Origin: Nitrososphaerota archaeon
GTDB lineage: Archaea; Thermoproteota; Nitrososphaeria; Nitrososphaerales; Nitrosopumilaceae
Length of the DNA: 5,841 nt
Reading direction: 5' to 3'
NCBI GenBank assembly: GCA_018263495.1
Contig: JAANXC010000079.1
Span: 1 to 5,841, forward strand
The translations under genes and the position numbers were made by a program. Position 1 is the stretch's first letter, and the number at the start of each line of letters is the position of its first letter. Under the pieces are notes generated by a model. That model did not search any database and had not been told where the DNA came from. It saw only the letters and a list, made by a program, of their open reading frames with translations. Below are positions 5,430 through 5,841 of the stretch, one piece after another.

Positions 5430-5841
5430 ATGATGCTTACTTCATTTGATAATTTCAGTTTCCTCAAAATTCTTTCATTTTTGAAGGCACACAAATCAGA
5501 GTTTTTATCCGGACAGGACATGAGTGATATTCTAAAAATAAGTAGAGTAGCTGTATGGAAGGATATTAAAAAAATTCGTTCGCTAGGCTATAAAATAGAA
5601 TCAAAACAAAATCTAGGATATAGATTGGTAGATTCATCTGAACTTCTCTTACCATGGGAAGTTACCCAAAATTTGAATACTGAATTTTTGGGAAAAAGAG
5701 TTTATTATTTTGATACGATAGACACAACACAAAATTTTGCAATGAAAATTGCATCTAAGAGTAATGAGAATGGTACAGTTGTCATCTCAAAAAAACAAAC
5801 CGGGGGAAGGGGTAGAATGAAACGAAAATGGAAATCGCCAG
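5430..5841 (+). CDS. birA: Biotin--[biotin carboxyl-carrier protein] ligase with N-terminal winged helix, cut by window edge
   Basis: Attaches biotin, through biotinyl-AMP, to a lysine of biotin-dependent carboxylases; in this archaeal group the target is expected to be the acetyl-/propionyl-CoA carboxylase of the carbon-fixation cycle. The first 137 residues are present and the catalytic C-terminal half is lost at the window edge. Residues about 9-67 form a winged-helix DNA-binding domain: a helical start, GQDMSDILKISRVAVWKDIKKI (28-49) as the helix-turn-helix, and LGYKIESKQNLGYRL as the wing. The ligase domain begins with YYFDTIDTTQNFAMK (92-106) and the biotin/AMP loop TGGRGRMKRKW (124-134). 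In E. coli the loop is GRGRRGRKW, so a Lys stands in place of the second-half glycine. The domain suggests a BirA-type repressor-ligase, possibly autoregulatory. Two tandem ATGs (5430, 5433) make the first residue uncertain. Confidence 0.93.
   Translation, partial: MMLTSFDNFSFLKILSFLKAHKSEFLSGQDMSDILKISRVAVWKDIKKIRSLGYKIESKQNLGYRLVDSSELLLPWEVTQNLNTEFLGKRVYYFDTIDTTQNFAMKIASKSNENGTVVISKKQTGGRGRMKRKWKSP

Noticed and set aside
1..5841. Defence system, mobile element, CRISPR array, integrase, tRNA or rRNA gene
   Set aside because: No repeat-spacer pattern, transposase or integrase motif, terminal inverted repeats or tRNA-like folds were seen; every stretch over 130 bp is covered by a recognised or plausible gene.

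Overview
The window looks like ordinary core chromosome of an ammonia-oxidising archaeon of the Nitrosopumilus type (Thaumarchaeota / Nitrososphaerota). This rests on low GC (roughly one third by eye), archaeal protein subfamilies (short NH3-dependent NAD synthetase, YchF/OBG-like GTPase with a C-terminal TGS domain), TATA-type promoters, almost no Shine-Dalgarno sequences, and an S-adenosylhomocysteine hydrolase sequence that recalls marine group I proteins. The lineage is inferred by recognition, not by search.

Layout. 1-551 (minus) is the N-terminal part of S-adenosylhomocysteine hydrolase, cut by the window's left edge. Divergent from it, 632-934 (plus) encodes a small Rieske [2Fe-2S] protein. 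941-1171 (minus) is a 76-residue, single-membrane-helix protein of unknown function. A 122-bp AT-rich divergent spacer holds a 12-bp direct repeat at a 30-bp period. 1294-3475 (plus) is a two-gene unit, nadE then cysS, 7 bp apart. It runs head-on with no spacer into a minus-strand unit read in the order CoA-binding protein (5381-4971), 86-residue unknown (4968-4708), OBG-like GTPase (4687-3476). A 48-bp spacer carries what looks like one shared, near-symmetrical TATA region, and the window ends inside birA (5430 onward, plus).

Functionally these are housekeeping genes: methyl-cycle cleanup (AhcY), an electron-transfer or regulatory Rieske protein, NAD synthesis (NadE), Cys-tRNA charging (CysS), a ribosome-linked GTPase, and biotin attachment (BirA), which in this group would serve the acetyl-/propionyl-CoA carboxylase of the 3-hydroxypropionate/4-hydroxybutyrate carbon-fixation cycle. 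The genes do not form one pathway.

I found no mobile element, CRISPR array, RNA gene or novel system. The best second looks are regulatory: TATA-like boxes sit about 24-28 nt upstream of most first-gene starts, suggesting leaderless transcripts; one promoter region appears to serve two genes; the nadE spacer has repeated operator-like elements; and one convergent gene pair has no spacer, so its termination signals lie inside the opposing gene.
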